Assembly (NCBI RefSeq): GCF_950101795.1
Contig: NZ_CATNLZ010000012.1
Span: 62,001-126,000 of the forward strand
Origin: Nocardioides sp. T2.26MG-1
GTDB taxonomy: Bacteria; Actinomycetota; Actinomycetes; Propionibacteriales; Nocardioidaceae
DNA length: 64,000 nucleotides
Reading direction: 5' to 3'
In this document: in pieces, positions 53,562 through 63,634 of the stretch
Position numbering within the stretch: the first letter of the stretch is position 1
Layout: every line of letters begins with the position of its first letter
The notes under the pieces: generated by a model
Told to the model about the DNA's origin: nothing
Database searches by the model: none
What the model saw: only the letters and a program-made list of their open reading frames with translations
Position numbers and translations under genes: made by a program

Positions 53562-53898
53562 TGGTGCCGCCTGTGGCCGCGTCGTCCTCCGCCGGTGCCG
53601 ACAGCTCCGCGGTGCCCTGCCGCGGCCCGCCGAACCAGTGGTCCTCGGCCGCGTGGCCCGTCGTCGGGACCCGCTCGCCGTGGCGCCGGCCCGAGGCGAA
53701 CACCAGGAGCGTGATCACGACGATCAGCAGCAGCGGGACGCCGCCGAGCAGCAGCAGCGCCTGCGTCGGGTCGACCGGGTCGGGGGTGTCCCAGCCCTCC
53801 GGCACGTCCGCACCGGCGGGACCGGATGCGGCGAGGACCAGCGCCCCCGAGACGAGGACGACGGCGGTACGACGGATCAGGTTCGCGAGCGTGGTCAC
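53548..53898 (-). CDS. Small membrane protein, function unknown
   Basis: The GTG at 53898 gives 116 residues: a signal/anchor (TAVVLVSGALVLAASGPAGA), a short Pro/Asp-rich outer loop (VPEGWDTPDPVDPTQ), a second membrane segment (LLLLGGVPLLLIVVITLLVF) and a cytoplasmic tail. It overlaps the DUF5130-like gene by 14 bases. No named family; a membrane partner of that protein is inferred. Confidence 0.65.
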   Translation of the reverse strand: MTTLANLIRRTAVVLVSGALVLAASGPAGADVPEGWDTPDPVDPTQALLLLGGVPLLLIVVITLLVFASGRRHGERVPTTGHAAEDHWFGGPRQGTAELSAPAEDDAATGGTSARW

Positions 53899-53955
53899 GG
53901 GCAGAAGGGTAACGCCCCGCCCGCCGGTCACCCGACCTTGTCCGGTGCGGTAGAC

Positions 53956-55008
53956 ATGGGGCCCATGTTCGGGTTCGACGACACGCAGTGTGATCCCTCC
54001 GACAGCCTCTGCAAGACCGTCCTCGACTGGACCGACAACCAGAAGCTCGCCAACGCCTCGGACATCCTGATCGGCAAGCCCCTCGCGATCATCGGCCTGC
54101 TGCTCCTCATGATGGTCGTGCGGTGGATGCTGCACCGCCTCGTCGACCGGCTGGTGCTGCGGGCCGAGGACGGCGTGCTGCCCGACCGGATGAGCCGCTT
54201 CGGCCTGCGCGGCAAGGCCGCCCAGCAGGCCAGCGCCCAGGACCTCGCCGCCTCGACCCGCCGCGTGCAGCGCGCCAAGACGATGGGCGACCTGCTGAAG
54301 AGCGTGATCACCGGCCTGCTGATCGCGGTGTTCGGCACGATGGTCCTCAGCGAGGTCGGCGTGAACATCGCCCCGATCATCGCCAGCGCCGGCATCATCG
54401 GCATCGCCCTCGGCTTCGGCGCCCAGTCGCTCGTCAAGGACTTCCTGTCCGGGATCTTCATGATCTTCGAGGACCAGTACGGCGTCGGCGACGTCGTCGA
54501 CGTCGGTGAGGCCAGCGGCACGGTCGAGGCGGTCAGCCTCCGGGTCACCCGCCTGCGCGACCTCAACGGGACGGTCTGGTACGTCCCGAACGGCGAGATC
54601 CTGCGGGTCGGCAACATGAGCCAGAACTGGTCGCGGGCCGTCGTGGACGTCGCGGTCGGCTACCGCGAGGACGTCGCCCGGGTGACCCGGGTGCTGAAGG
54701 AGATCGCGCACGACCTGTGGGAGGACGACGACTTCCGCGGCATCATCATCGAGGAGCCCGAGGTGACCGGCGTCGAGGTCCTCGGACCCGAGTCCCTCAC
54801 GCTCCGGGTGCTGCTCAAGACGGCCCCGATGGAGCAGTGGGGCGTGGCTCGGGAGCTGCGCCAGCGGGTCAAGGCCCGGTTCGACCACGAGGGCATCGAG
54901 ATCCCGCTCCCGCAGCGCGTGGTCTGGCACCGCGAGGACGCCCTCCACCAGGAGGACGAGACGCCGACGGGCCCCGCCCCGGCTGGGGAGGAGCCCGTCG
55001 AGAGCTGA
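53956..55008 (+). CDS. MscS-family mechanosensitive ion channel
   Basis: The product is 350 residues from the ATG at 53956 (ATG 53965 equally possible). Membrane helices near 35-55 and 115-160 are followed by the pore-lining helix IIGIALGFGAQSLVKDFLSG and the beta domain FEDQYGVGDVVDVGEASGTV, then VPNGEI. These mark an MscS channel that releases solutes on hypo-osmotic shock. The cytoplasmic C-terminus ends in an acidic tail. Confidence 0.9.
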   Translation: MGPMFGFDDTQCDPSDSLCKTVLDWTDNQKLANASDILIGKPLAIIGLLLLMMVVRWMLHRLVDRLVLRAEDGVLPDRMSRFGLRGKAAQQASAQDLAASTRRVQRAKTMGDLLKSVITGLLIAVFGTMVLSEVGVNIAPIIASAGIIGIALGFGAQSLVKDFLSGIFMIFEDQYGVGDVVDVGEASGTVEAVSLRVTRLRDLNGTVWYVPNGEILRVGNMSQNWSRAVVDVAVGYREDVARVTRVLKEIAHDLWEDDDFRGIIIEEPEVTGVEVLGPESLTLRVLLKTAPMEQWGVARELRQRVKARFDHEGIEIPLPQRVVWHREDALHQEDETPTGPAPAGEEPVES

Positions 55009-55040
55009 TCGACGCCCGCGTCAGCGGAGCCGAAGGGTGA

Positions 55041-55466
55041 TCACGCCAGGGACGCCTCGAGCGTGATCGTGGTGCCGGCGAGCGCCTGGCTGACCGGGCA
55101 GCCCTCCTTGGCGGCCTGGGCTGCGGCGACGAAGTCGTCGTTGCTGATGCCGTCCACGGCACCGCGCACGGTCAGCTTGATGCCGGTGATGCCGGTGCCG
55201 GGGGTGAACTCGACCTCGGCGCTCGTGTCCAACGAGGTCGGCGGGGTGCCGGCCTTGGCGAGACCGTTGGACAGCGCCATCGAGAAGCAGGACGAGTGTG
55301 CGGCGGCGATCAGCTCCTCCGGGCTCGTCTTGCCGTTCGCCTCCTCGGCGCGCGAGGGCCACGAGACGTCGTACGTCCCGATCCCGGAGGACTCGAGGGT
55401 GACCTTGCCGGCCCCCTCGAAGAGGCTCCCCTCCCAGTGCGTGGTGGCGATGCGAGTCGTTGCCAT
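55041..55466 (-). CDS. OsmC-family peroxiredoxin
   Basis: The ATG at 55466 gives 141 residues. The two redox cysteines are in AAHSSCFSMALSN and KEGCPVSQALAG, the standard OsmC/Ohr spacing. These enzymes reduce organic hydroperoxides. SWPSRAEEANGKTSPEELIA is typical of the OsmC branch rather than Ohr. It converges on the MscS gene with a 32-base gap. Confidence 0.9.
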   Translation of the reverse strand: MATTRIATTHWEGSLFEGAGKVTLESSGIGTYDVSWPSRAEEANGKTSPEELIAAAHSSCFSMALSNGLAKAGTPPTSLDTSAEVEFTPGTGITGIKLTVRGAVDGISNDDFVAAAQAAKEGCPVSQALAGTTITLEASLA

Positions 55467-55577
55467 GTGCGGATCACTCCTCATGGTTGGCGGGTGCGTT
55501 CGCCCGTGATGTCGGGAACATCGGGAGTCTTGCACGCCGCCGAGCGACGCTCACCGGTCGACCGCAAGAATGGACCG

Positions 55578-55952
55578 GTGAGCACCTTCTACGAGGAGAT
55601 CGGCGGCTTCGAGACCTTCCAACGCATCGTCGCCAGGTTCTACGAGGGCGTCGCCGAGGACCCGGTGCTCCGGCCGCTCTACCCCGAGGAGGACCTCGGG
55701 CCGGCGGAGGAGCGGTTCCTGCTCTTCCTGGTGCAGTACTGGGGCGGCCCGACGACGTACTCCGACAACCGCGGCCACCCGCGGCTGCGGATGCGGCACG
55801 CGCCGTTCGCGGTGACCCCGGAGGCCAAGGAGCACTGGCTGCAGCACTTCCGCGCCGGACTCGACGAGGTCGCCCTGCCCCCCGAGCAGGACGCGAGGTT
55901 CTGGGACTACGTCACCCACGCCGCTCAGTTCATGGTCAACAGCCTCGAGTGA
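55578..55952 (+). CDS. glbO: Group II truncated haemoglobin
   Basis: The GTG at 55578 gives 124 residues. STFYEEIGGFETFQRIVARF, LVQYWGGPTTYSDNRGHPRL and MRHAPFAVTPEAKEHWLQHF form the 2-over-2 globin fold of actinobacterial trHbO, with the proximal His in the last segment. It binds oxygen or NO; a role in redox balance is inferred. The start is divergent from OsmC. Confidence 0.92.
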   Translation: MSTFYEEIGGFETFQRIVARFYEGVAEDPVLRPLYPEEDLGPAEERFLLFLVQYWGGPTTYSDNRGHPRLRMRHAPFAVTPEAKEHWLQHFRAGLDEVALPPEQDARFWDYVTHAAQFMVNSLE

Positions 55953-56071
55953 GGCCTCCCAGGGCCCGCGCGGGAATCTCGGGCTCCGTGTAACACCAGG
56001 TCGCACTCGCGACAGGTGAAGGTGAACGGGCGGACAGCCGCCGACCCCACCTACGACACAGGAGGCCCAGC

Positions 56072-56584
56072 ATGCGCAGGACCACCACCGCTGTCACCGC
56101 GACCGCAGCACTCGCCGCCGCACTCACCTTCGGCACGGCGTACGCGACCCAGACCGGTACCGACTCCGACGACGCCAGCGCCGCGGCGACCACGGCGACC
56201 GGCTCGCCGGTCGTGAACAAGAACGGCCACGAGGTCAACGAGCACGCCGCCGCCGGCCAGGCCCGCGCGGCCGAGGCCCGTGCCCAGCACCTGGCGTCCG
56301 AGACGCCGACCGAGGCACCCGAGACCGAGGCCCCGGAGACCGAGGCCCCCGAGACCGAGGCCCCGGAGACCGAGGCGCCCGAGACCGAGGCTCCGGAGGC
56401 CGAGGGCCCGAACGAGCACGCGGGCACCCACCCGGACACCCACGCGCTCCTGGGCGGCACCGAGCACGGCCACGACGGCGAGCACGGGCACCAGGGCGAC
56501 GACGGTGACCGCGGCAACGGCCCGGACGAGCACGCCGGCGACCACCCGAACGAGCACGCCTCCCCGGCCCCCTCGGAGGGCTGA
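56072..56584 (+). CDS. Exported His/Asp/Glu-rich protein with TEAPE repeats
   Basis: GGAGG precedes the ATG. A signal peptide (ATAALAAALTFGTAYA) leads to a 140-residue mature protein with no hydrophobic core: an alpha-like segment, six exact TEAPE repeats, and a His-rich acidic end (EHGHDGEHGHQGDDGD). It ends with GPDEHAGDHPNEHAS, a 15-residue string repeated exactly in the next gene. Metal binding or an extended wall spacer are possible roles; no family is recognised. Confidence 0.75.
   Translation: MRRTTTAVTATAALAAALTFGTAYATQTGTDSDDASAAATTATGSPVVNKNGHEVNEHAAAGQARAAEARAQHLASETPTEAPETEAPETEAPETEAPETEAPETEAPEAEGPNEHAGTHPDTHALLGGTEHGHDGEHGHQGDDGDRGNGPDEHAGDHPNEHASPAPSEG
56309..56398 (+). repeat. 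Six 15-bp tandem units encoding TEAPE
   Basis: Six consecutive in-frame TEAPE units, differing only at third codon positions, expand the linker of the exported protein. Confidence 0.9.
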
Positions 56585-56659
56585 CCCCCCAGGACCGGCG
56601 GTCCCGGCGTGACCCACCCCCGACTAACGTCGGGACCGCCTACCCTGGGAGGAGATCTC

Positions 56660-57310
56660 ATGGCCGACCACCCTTCTCCCGGCGCCCCGCTGCGCACCCC
56701 GGCTCCCACGCTGGAGCCGGACGACGCCCTGCTCGCGCGCCTCAGCTCGCTCGCCGCGGCCGGTGCCCCCGCACCGGCCGGCGCAGCGGCACCGCGCGTG
56801 ACCTGGCGCGTGGGCCTGGCCGCGGCGAGTGTCGCGGCGGTGCTGGTCGGCGCCGCCTGGATCGGCGGCCTGGGAGACACCGAGGCGCCCACGGACCCGG
56901 CGCCGGCGTCCACGCCGCCCGACCCCGCGCCGCTCCCCACGACCACACCCGACCCGTCGCCGACCGGGGCCACCGGCTCACCGGACGCGTCGGCGACCGG
57001 CACCCCGGCAGCCGGCGGCCCCGGAGCGACCTCGGGCGACGGCAGCGACCCGCAGGGCTCCTCCGGCGCGGGCGACGACGGTGACGCCGGCGAGGGCAAC
57101 CACGACGACCAGGGCCAGGGCGACAACGACCAGCAACAGGGCGACACCGGCCCGGGCAAGAGCCAGGGCCCCGACGAGCACGCGGGCGACCACCCGAACG
57201 AGCACGCCTCCCAGCACCCCTCACCGCGGGCCTCGGGGCACGCGGACGTCGCAGACCAAGACGCCGGGGACCGCCCCGGCGCCGGAGCAGGTGGCAGACA
57301 ACCCAGGTGA
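56660..57310 (+). CDS. Membrane protein with low-complexity outer region, possible anti-sigma factor
   Basis: The ATG at 56660 follows GGGAGGAG; the product is 216 residues. A short cytoplasmic part (DDALLARLSSLAAAG) precedes one transmembrane segment (VGLAAASVAAVLVGAAWIGG). A long Pro/Thr/Asp/Gly-rich outer tail containing GPDEHAGDHPNEHAS follows. The stop overlaps the ECF sigma start. The cytoplasmic stub plus single span resembles anti-sigma factors, though it lacks a recognised zinc motif. Confidence 0.7.
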   Translation: MADHPSPGAPLRTPAPTLEPDDALLARLSSLAAAGAPAPAGAAAPRVTWRVGLAAASVAAVLVGAAWIGGLGDTEAPTDPAPASTPPDPAPLPTTTPDPSPTGATGSPDASATGTPAAGGPGATSGDGSDPQGSSGAGDDGDAGEGNHDDQGQGDNDQQQGDTGPGKSQGPDEHAGDHPNEHASQHPSPRASGHADVADQDAGDRPGAGAGGRQPR

Positions 57311-57879
57311 GCAACGACGACGAGGTGGTGGCGGCCGCGAAGCGCGGTGACGCCGAGGCTTGGCGCGCCCTCTACCGGGCGCACGCCGGCCGGCTCCTCG
57401 TCTGGTTGAGCACCCGTCCCAGCGGGGACAGCGCGGTCACCGCCGAGGACCTCGCGGCCGAGACCTGGCTGGTCGCGGCTGAGCGCATCCACTCCTTCGC
57501 GGGGACCTCCTCGGACTTCGCGGGCTGGCTGTTCGGCGTGGCCCGCAACCTCGGCGGCAACACCCACCGCCGCAGCCTCCGCCGCAGCACCTACGCGACC
57601 GACCCGCACGAGCTCGGCGAGCCGGGCGTCGTCCCCGGGCCGGAGCCGTCGTACGCCGCGCAGGACTGGGTGGTCCGCGCCCTCGCGATGCTGCCGCCCC
57701 GCGAACGCGACGTGGTCGGCTGCCTCGACGTCGTGGGTCTGGATGTGGAGACGACGGCCCGCGCCCTCGGCATCTCCGCCGTGGCCGTCCGCGTGGCGCG
57801 GCACCGGGGCCTCAAGCGCCTGCGCCTGAACGCGCCGAGACCTCAGGAGACCAGCAGCGAGCGGAGCCCGTCGAGGTAG
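57307..57879 (+). CDS. ECF-type RNA polymerase sigma factor
   Basis: The protein has 190 residues with a GTG start overlapping the previous stop. Region 2 is DAEAWRALYRAHAGRLLVWL, then VTAEDLAAETWLVAAERIHS and WLFGVARN; region 4 is ALAMLPPRERDVVGCLDVVG and TARALGISAVAVRVARHRGL. This is the two-region layout of ECF sigma factors. It is translationally coupled to the membrane protein, which may control it. The 3' end overlaps the convergent thioesterase by 37 bases. Confidence 0.9.
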   Translation: MSNDDEVVAAAKRGDAEAWRALYRAHAGRLLVWLSTRPSGDSAVTAEDLAAETWLVAAERIHSFAGTSSDFAGWLFGVARNLGGNTHRRSLRRSTYATDPHELGEPGVVPGPEPSYAAQDWVVRALAMLPPRERDVVGCLDVVGLDVETTARALGISAVAVRVARHRGLKRLRLNAPRPQETSSERSPSR

Positions 57880-58736
57880 GCCTCCGGGGGCACCACCGAG
57901 CGCTCGGTGCGCGGGTCGAAGAACACGATCGCCACGCGCGCCCGGGCCAGCACGGTCTCCCCGTCGAGGATCAGCGACTCGATGGTCGCCGAACGCTGCC
58001 CGACCCGCGATGCCCACGACCACGCGTCGTACGGCTCGGGCCGGAACAGGATCGGCACGCGATAGTCGACGTCCGTCTGCGCGACCACCAGCGAGATCGG
58101 GTCGAGCCCCTGCCACAGGTCGGCGGTCAACAGGATCCGCGCCTCCTGGAGGTACTCGAAGTACTTCACGTTGTTGACGTGGCCGTAGGCGTCGACGTCG
58201 GAGAAGCGGACCTGGACCGGTGCGTGCACCGCGACGTCGGGCCGGGTCGTGGCGAGCGGGGCCTGTGGGGCCCGGTCGTCGGGCTCGAGGAAGACCGCGA
58301 GGGTCTCGCGCTCGGCCTGCGTGAGGCGGCGCGGGCGCTCGCTGGCGAAGACGTACGGCGTGAGCACGGTCTTGGCGCGCACGTAGACGCGGCGCTCCCC
58401 GTCGGGCTGCTCGTGGAAGATCTCGTAGGCGATCGTGAAGGTCGCGGCGCGGATCTCGGTGATCCAGGACTCGATGGTCACCGGCTCGAACCCGAAGGCG
58501 AGCGGGGCGAGGTAGCTGACCTCGTGCCGCACCACCACGACGCCCTCGGCCAGCTCGCCGGTGACCGCGGCTGGCCCGTGGGTGCGGAGCATGTCCACGC
58601 GGGCCTCTTGCAGGTAGTCCACGTAGACGACGTTGTTGACGTGCCCCAGCAGGTCCAGGTCGGCCCAGCGCAGGGGGCACCGGTAGGTGTGCCGCACGGC
58701 GTCGATGCTGCCAGACGTCAGCGCCCGTGCGGGCAC
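57843..58736 (-). CDS. Tandem-hotdog acyl-CoA thioesterase
   Basis: The protein has 297 residues with two 4HBT hotdog domains. RWADLDLLGHVNNVVYVDYL is at the start and VRFSDVDAYGHVNNVKYFEY near residue 175, each with the Asp-x-x-GHVNN active-site pattern. It hydrolyses acyl-CoA esters; chain length is not predictable. The GTG at 58736 is used; a slightly later start is possible. Confidence 0.88.
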   Translation of the reverse strand: MPARALTSGSIDAVRHTYRCPLRWADLDLLGHVNNVVYVDYLQEARVDMLRTHGPAAVTGELAEGVVVVRHEVSYLAPLAFGFEPVTIESWITEIRAATFTIAYEIFHEQPDGERRVYVRAKTVLTPYVFASERPRRLTQAERETLAVFLEPDDRAPQAPLATTRPDVAVHAPVQVRFSDVDAYGHVNNVKYFEYLQEARILLTADLWQGLDPISLVVAQTDVDYRVPILFRPEPYDAWSWASRVGQRSATIESLILDGETVLARARVAIVFFDPRTERSVVPPEAYLDGLRSLLVS

Positions 58737-58767
58737 GCGGGCACGCCCGTGGGACGCCGGGGTGGGA

Positions 58768-58944
58768 TCAGTGCGTGAGCACCATGCGGCGGTAGTGCGT
58801 GCGCACCGACTCGTGGTGGGCGAGGCGGTCGCGACGGTTGCTGACGAAGAACTCGACCAGCACGCCGATGGCGAGCAGGGACGCGAGGACCCCGAAGACG
58901 ACGAACGCCATCGCGACGGGGGCGAGGAACGTGTACGAGAGCAT
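58768..58944 (-). CDS. Small single-span membrane protein (58 aa)
   Basis: The ATG at 58944 has AAGGG upstream. The peptide is one membrane helix (VAMAFVVFGVLASLLAIGVL, extended by VEFFV) and a basic cytoplasmic tail (NRRDRLAHHESVRTHYRRMV). Two palindromic operators lie directly upstream, shared with the divergent TetR gene, so it is probably the regulated target. Confidence 0.7.
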   Translation of the reverse strand: MLSYTFLAPVAMAFVVFGVLASLLAIGVLVEFFVSNRRDRLAHHESVRTHYRRMVLTH

Positions 58945-58955
58945 GGCCGTGACCC

Positions 58956-58986
58956 TTCTACAGGCGTAGATTCTACTTATGTAGAA
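58956..58986. promoter_or_regulatory. Tandem palindromic operator for the TetR regulator
   Basis: TTCTACTTATGTAGAA (58971-58986) is a perfect 6-bp inverted repeat with a 4-base spacer. TTCTACAGGCGTAGAT (58956-58971) is the same with one mismatch, set 15 bp away. The site lies between the divergent TetR and small membrane protein genes. Confidence 0.75.
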
Positions 58987-59069
58987 CGTACCGCCGGGGG
59001 CCGCGGCGAACAACTCGAGGGGTAGTGTCCCGGCTCACAGGCCCCCAGCACATCGCAGGAGAGGTCGAG

Positions 59070-59666
59070 ATGTCATCCGCAAGTCCGCGCCGCCGCCAGC
59101 TGCTCGAGGCCGCCCTCCACGTGATCGCCGACGAGGGGTTGCGGGGTCTGACCCACCGTGCGGTGGACCGGCGCGCAGGGCTGCCCGAGGGCACCTGCTC
59201 GGCCTACCTGCGGACCCGGTCGGCGCTCCAGGGCGCGCTCACCGAGTACGTCGCGGACGCCCTGCTCTCCGACGTCGACCGGCTCGCCGAGCAGCTGCGT
59301 CTCGACTGCGAGTTCGAGCAGGAGAGCGTGGACGCGGCGCTCTCGCTGTTCTTGCGCTGGCTCGACCAGCGAGAGCTGCTGGTCGCCCGGCTCGAGCTGA
59401 GCATGGCGGCGACCAGGGACCCCGAACTGGCCCGGCTGCTCGCCGACCACCGGGCCCGCCTGGTGACGCTGGTGGAGGGGATCATGGCGACCACGGGCAA
59501 GCCGGACGTCCGTCATCGCGCCGAGACCCTGGTGGCGTCGTACGACGGCGTCCTGCTCGCGGCACTGCTGCGCTCCCCCGCCGAGCGCCCGGAGTTCCTG
59601 GCCAGGTCGCTCGAGCTCATCGGCGAGCAGCTGTCGAGCGAGGCCCCGGCACCGTCGGAAGCGTGA
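59070..59666 (+). CDS. TetR-family transcriptional regulator
   Basis: The ATG at 59070 has AGGAGAGG upstream; the product is 198 residues. The HTH is LLEAALHVIADEGLRGLTHR followed by AVDRRAGLPEGTCSAYLRTR, and the rest is a helical ligand domain. It probably represses itself and the divergent 58-residue membrane protein through the tandem operator at 58956-58986. The ligand is unknown. Confidence 0.9.
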   Translation: MSSASPRRRQLLEAALHVIADEGLRGLTHRAVDRRAGLPEGTCSAYLRTRSALQGALTEYVADALLSDVDRLAEQLRLDCEFEQESVDAALSLFLRWLDQRELLVARLELSMAATRDPELARLLADHRARLVTLVEGIMATTGKPDVRHRAETLVASYDGVLLAALLRSPAERPEFLARSLELIGEQLSSEAPAPSEA

Positions 59667-59762
59667 CGAGCGTCTCGTCCGGAGCGATAGAACACGGTCT
59701 AATCTGGCCGGGCACCTCGACCCACCCCCGATCGCCACCGATCACGACCAGATGGAGCACGC

Positions 59763-60977
59763 ATGCCCGAGGCAGTCATCGTTTCCGCCGCCCGCTCCCC
59801 TATCGGACGGGCCAACAAGGGCTCGCTGAAGGACCTGCGGCCCGACGACCTGAGCGCGCTGATCATCAAGACCGCGCTCGACAAGATCGAGGGTCTCGAC
59901 CCCAACACGGTCGACGACGTCTACCTCGGCTGCGGCCTGCCCGGCGGTGAGTCGGGCAACAACATGGCGCGGATCGTGAACGTGCTCAACGGCATGGACG
60001 ACGTCCCCGGTGCCACCGTGACCCGCTACTGCGCCTCCTCGGTGCAGACGACGCGGATGGCGTTCCACGCGATCAAGGCCGGCGAGGGCGACATCTTCGT
60101 CTCCGCCGGCGTCGAGACGGTCTCCCGGTTCGCCAAGGGGACCTCCGACCACTGGCCGGACACCAAGAACCCCCTCTACAACGACGCGATGGCCCGCACC
60201 GAGCAGACCGCCCAGGGCGGCGTCGACTGGCACGACCCGCGCGAGGACGGCGAGCTCCCCGACGCCTACATCGCGATGGGCCAGACGGCCGAGAACGTCG
60301 CGCGGCTGCGCAAGCTGGACCGCAGGGAGCTCGACGAGTTCGGCGTGCGCTCGCAGAACCTCGCCGAGAAGGCGATCAACGACGGCTTCTGGGCCCGCGA
60401 GATCACCCCGGTCACCACCCCCGACGGCACCGTCGTGACCCAGGACGACGGCCCGCGGGCCGGTGTCACCTACGAGGCGATCTCCCAGCTCCAGCCGGTC
60501 TTCCGGCCCGACGGCGTCGTCACCGCCGGCAACTGCTGCGCGCTCAACGACGGTGCTGCGGCGGTGGTGATCATGTCCGACACCAAGGCCGCGGAGCTCG
60601 GCGCGAAGCCGCTGGCCCGCATCGTGGCGACCGGCGTCAGCGGGCTGTCGCCCGAGATCATGGGCCTCGGCCCGGTCGAGGCGACCCGCCGTGCGCTGGC
60701 GAACGCGAAGATGAGCATCGGCGACATCGACCTGGTCGAGATCAACGAGGCGTTCGCGGCCCAGGTGGTGCCGTCGTACCAGGACCTCGGCATCGACCTC
60801 GACCGGCTCAACATCAACGGCGGCGCGATCGCGGTGGGCCACCCCTTCGGGATGACGGGTGCCCGGCTGCAGAACACGATGCTGAACTCGCTGGACTGGC
60901 ACGACAAGAGCACCGGCCTGATCACGATGTGCGTGGGCGGCGGCCAGGGCATGGCGCTGATCCTCGAGCGGATGTAG
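59763..60977 (+). CDS. Acetyl-CoA acyltransferase (thiolase)
   Basis: The protein has 404 residues. It cleaves 3-ketoacyl-CoA or condenses acetyl-CoA. The nucleophile is Cys90 in RYCASSVQTTRMAFHAIKAG; the catalytic His is in AVGHPFGMTGAR and the second Cys in MCVGGGQGMALIL. The length fits degradative or biosynthetic thiolases, which cannot be separated here. A hairpin terminator follows. Confidence 0.93.
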   Translation: MPEAVIVSAARSPIGRANKGSLKDLRPDDLSALIIKTALDKIEGLDPNTVDDVYLGCGLPGGESGNNMARIVNVLNGMDDVPGATVTRYCASSVQTTRMAFHAIKAGEGDIFVSAGVETVSRFAKGTSDHWPDTKNPLYNDAMARTEQTAQGGVDWHDPREDGELPDAYIAMGQTAENVARLRKLDRRELDEFGVRSQNLAEKAINDGFWAREITPVTTPDGTVVTQDDGPRAGVTYEAISQLQPVFRPDGVVTAGNCCALNDGAAAVVIMSDTKAAELGAKPLARIVATGVSGLSPEIMGLGPVEATRRALANAKMSIGDIDLVEINEAFAAQVVPSYQDLGIDLDRLNINGGAIAVGHPFGMTGARLQNTMLNSLDWHDKSTGLITMCVGGGQGMALILERM

Positions 60978-61019
60978 GAGCCTGCTGCACGACGCGCGAT
61001 CCGCTCGCACACCACCCTC

Positions 61020-61051
61020 GAACGCCCGGCCACCCTCGCGGCCGGGCGTTC
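61020..61051 (+). terminator. Hairpin terminator after the thiolase
   Basis: GAACGCCCGGCC (61020-61031) pairs perfectly with GGCCGGGCGTTC (61040-61051) across an 8-base loop. Confidence 0.75.
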
Positions 61052-61128
61052 GTCGTCTCGACGGAGGTCACACCGCGGATCCGCCGAGGACGCTCCCCGG
61101 CCTCACGGTGACGTCCTACACTGCCGGT

Positions 61129-61623
61129 GTGAGCGACATCGGGGGTGGCCAGACGCGGTGGCTGGACGACGAGGAGCAGCGCTCCTGGCGAGCCCTGCTG
61201 ATGGGGATGACGCTCCTGCTCGACCGGCTCGACGACGACCTGCGCCGTCAGTGTGACCTCTCGCTCGTCGAGTACGAGATCCTGGTGCGCCTCTCCGAGG
61301 CCGAGGAGCGGCGCATGCGGATGGCGCACCTCGCCGACGCCCTCGCGCACAGCCGCAGCCGGGTCACCCACACCGTCGCCCGGATGGAGCACGCCGGCCT
61401 GGTCCTGCGCAAGAGCTCCCCCGACGACGGCCGCGGGGTCGTCGCGATCATGACCGACAAGGGCTTCGACCTGCTGGAGCGGATGGCCCCCGTCCACGTG
61501 GAGGGCGTGCGCGCCCACCTCGTCGACCTGGTCAGCCGCGAGGACTTCCTCGCGGTCGGCCGGGTCATGAACGCCGTCTCCGACCACCTCATCGACGCCC
61601 ACCCTGCCATGGAGATCCGCTGA
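61129..61623 (+). CDS. MarR-family transcriptional regulator
   Basis: The GTG at 61129 gives 164 residues. LSLVEYEILVRLSEAEERRM, HLADALAHSRSRVTHTVARM and EHAGLVLRKSSPDDGRGVVA form the MarR winged helix. The ligand and targets are unknown. It stands alone after the thiolase terminator and converges on ettA across a repeat-rich spacer. Confidence 0.88.
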   Translation: MSDIGGGQTRWLDDEEQRSWRALLMGMTLLLDRLDDDLRRQCDLSLVEYEILVRLSEAEERRMRMAHLADALAHSRSRVTHTVARMEHAGLVLRKSSPDDGRGVVAIMTDKGFDLLERMAPVHVEGVRAHLVDLVSREDFLAVGRVMNAVSDHLIDAHPAMEIR

Positions 61624-61746
61624 CCTTGATCGGCGGCAGCCGACCAAACGGAAGCGGGTCGAGCGAGCGCGCGGTCGAGCTTGCGAGACCGCGACCGCGG
61701 GTCGAGACCCAGTAGATCTGCGGGCACCCCAGCCCGCGGGAAGCAA

Positions 61747-61801
61747 GGGCGAGACGCCGCAGGGCGGCGACCGGAGTCACCGCCCTGCGTAGGTCTCGCC
61801 C
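61747..61801. repeat. Nested stem-loop in the spacer
   Basis: GGGCGAGAC (61747-61755) pairs with GTCTCGCCC (61793-61801) and encloses GCAGGGCGG (61759-61767) pairing with CCGCCCTGC (61780-61788). It may terminate both convergent genes or be a REP-like element. Confidence 0.6.
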
Positions 61802-61820
61802 TGCGTAGCTCTCGGTGGCT

Positions 61821-61853
61821 TCGAGGCTCGCTGCGCTCGCACCTCAACCACCG
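61821..61853. repeat. Dispersed 33-bp repeat, copy 2
   Basis: Matches 9686-9718 at 31 of 33 bases. This copy is intergenic, within the 253-base spacer between the MarR gene and ettA. Confidence 0.75.
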
Positions 61854-61876
61854 GGCGCCCCGACCATCGAGGTGGC

Positions 61877-63559
<1,683 letters not shown>

Positions 63560-63634
63560 GATCACGAAGCCTAGTTGGCAAACGGTCATGAGACCTGATC
63601 GGGGGCGGCGGCCTCGACCGGCCGTGGCGAGCGC

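Noticed and set aside
55936..58680. Minus-strand frame of about 900 codons with VSGAS repeats
   Set aside because: It is antisense to four well-supported genes, and its repeats are the complement of the TEAPE-coding tandem repeat.
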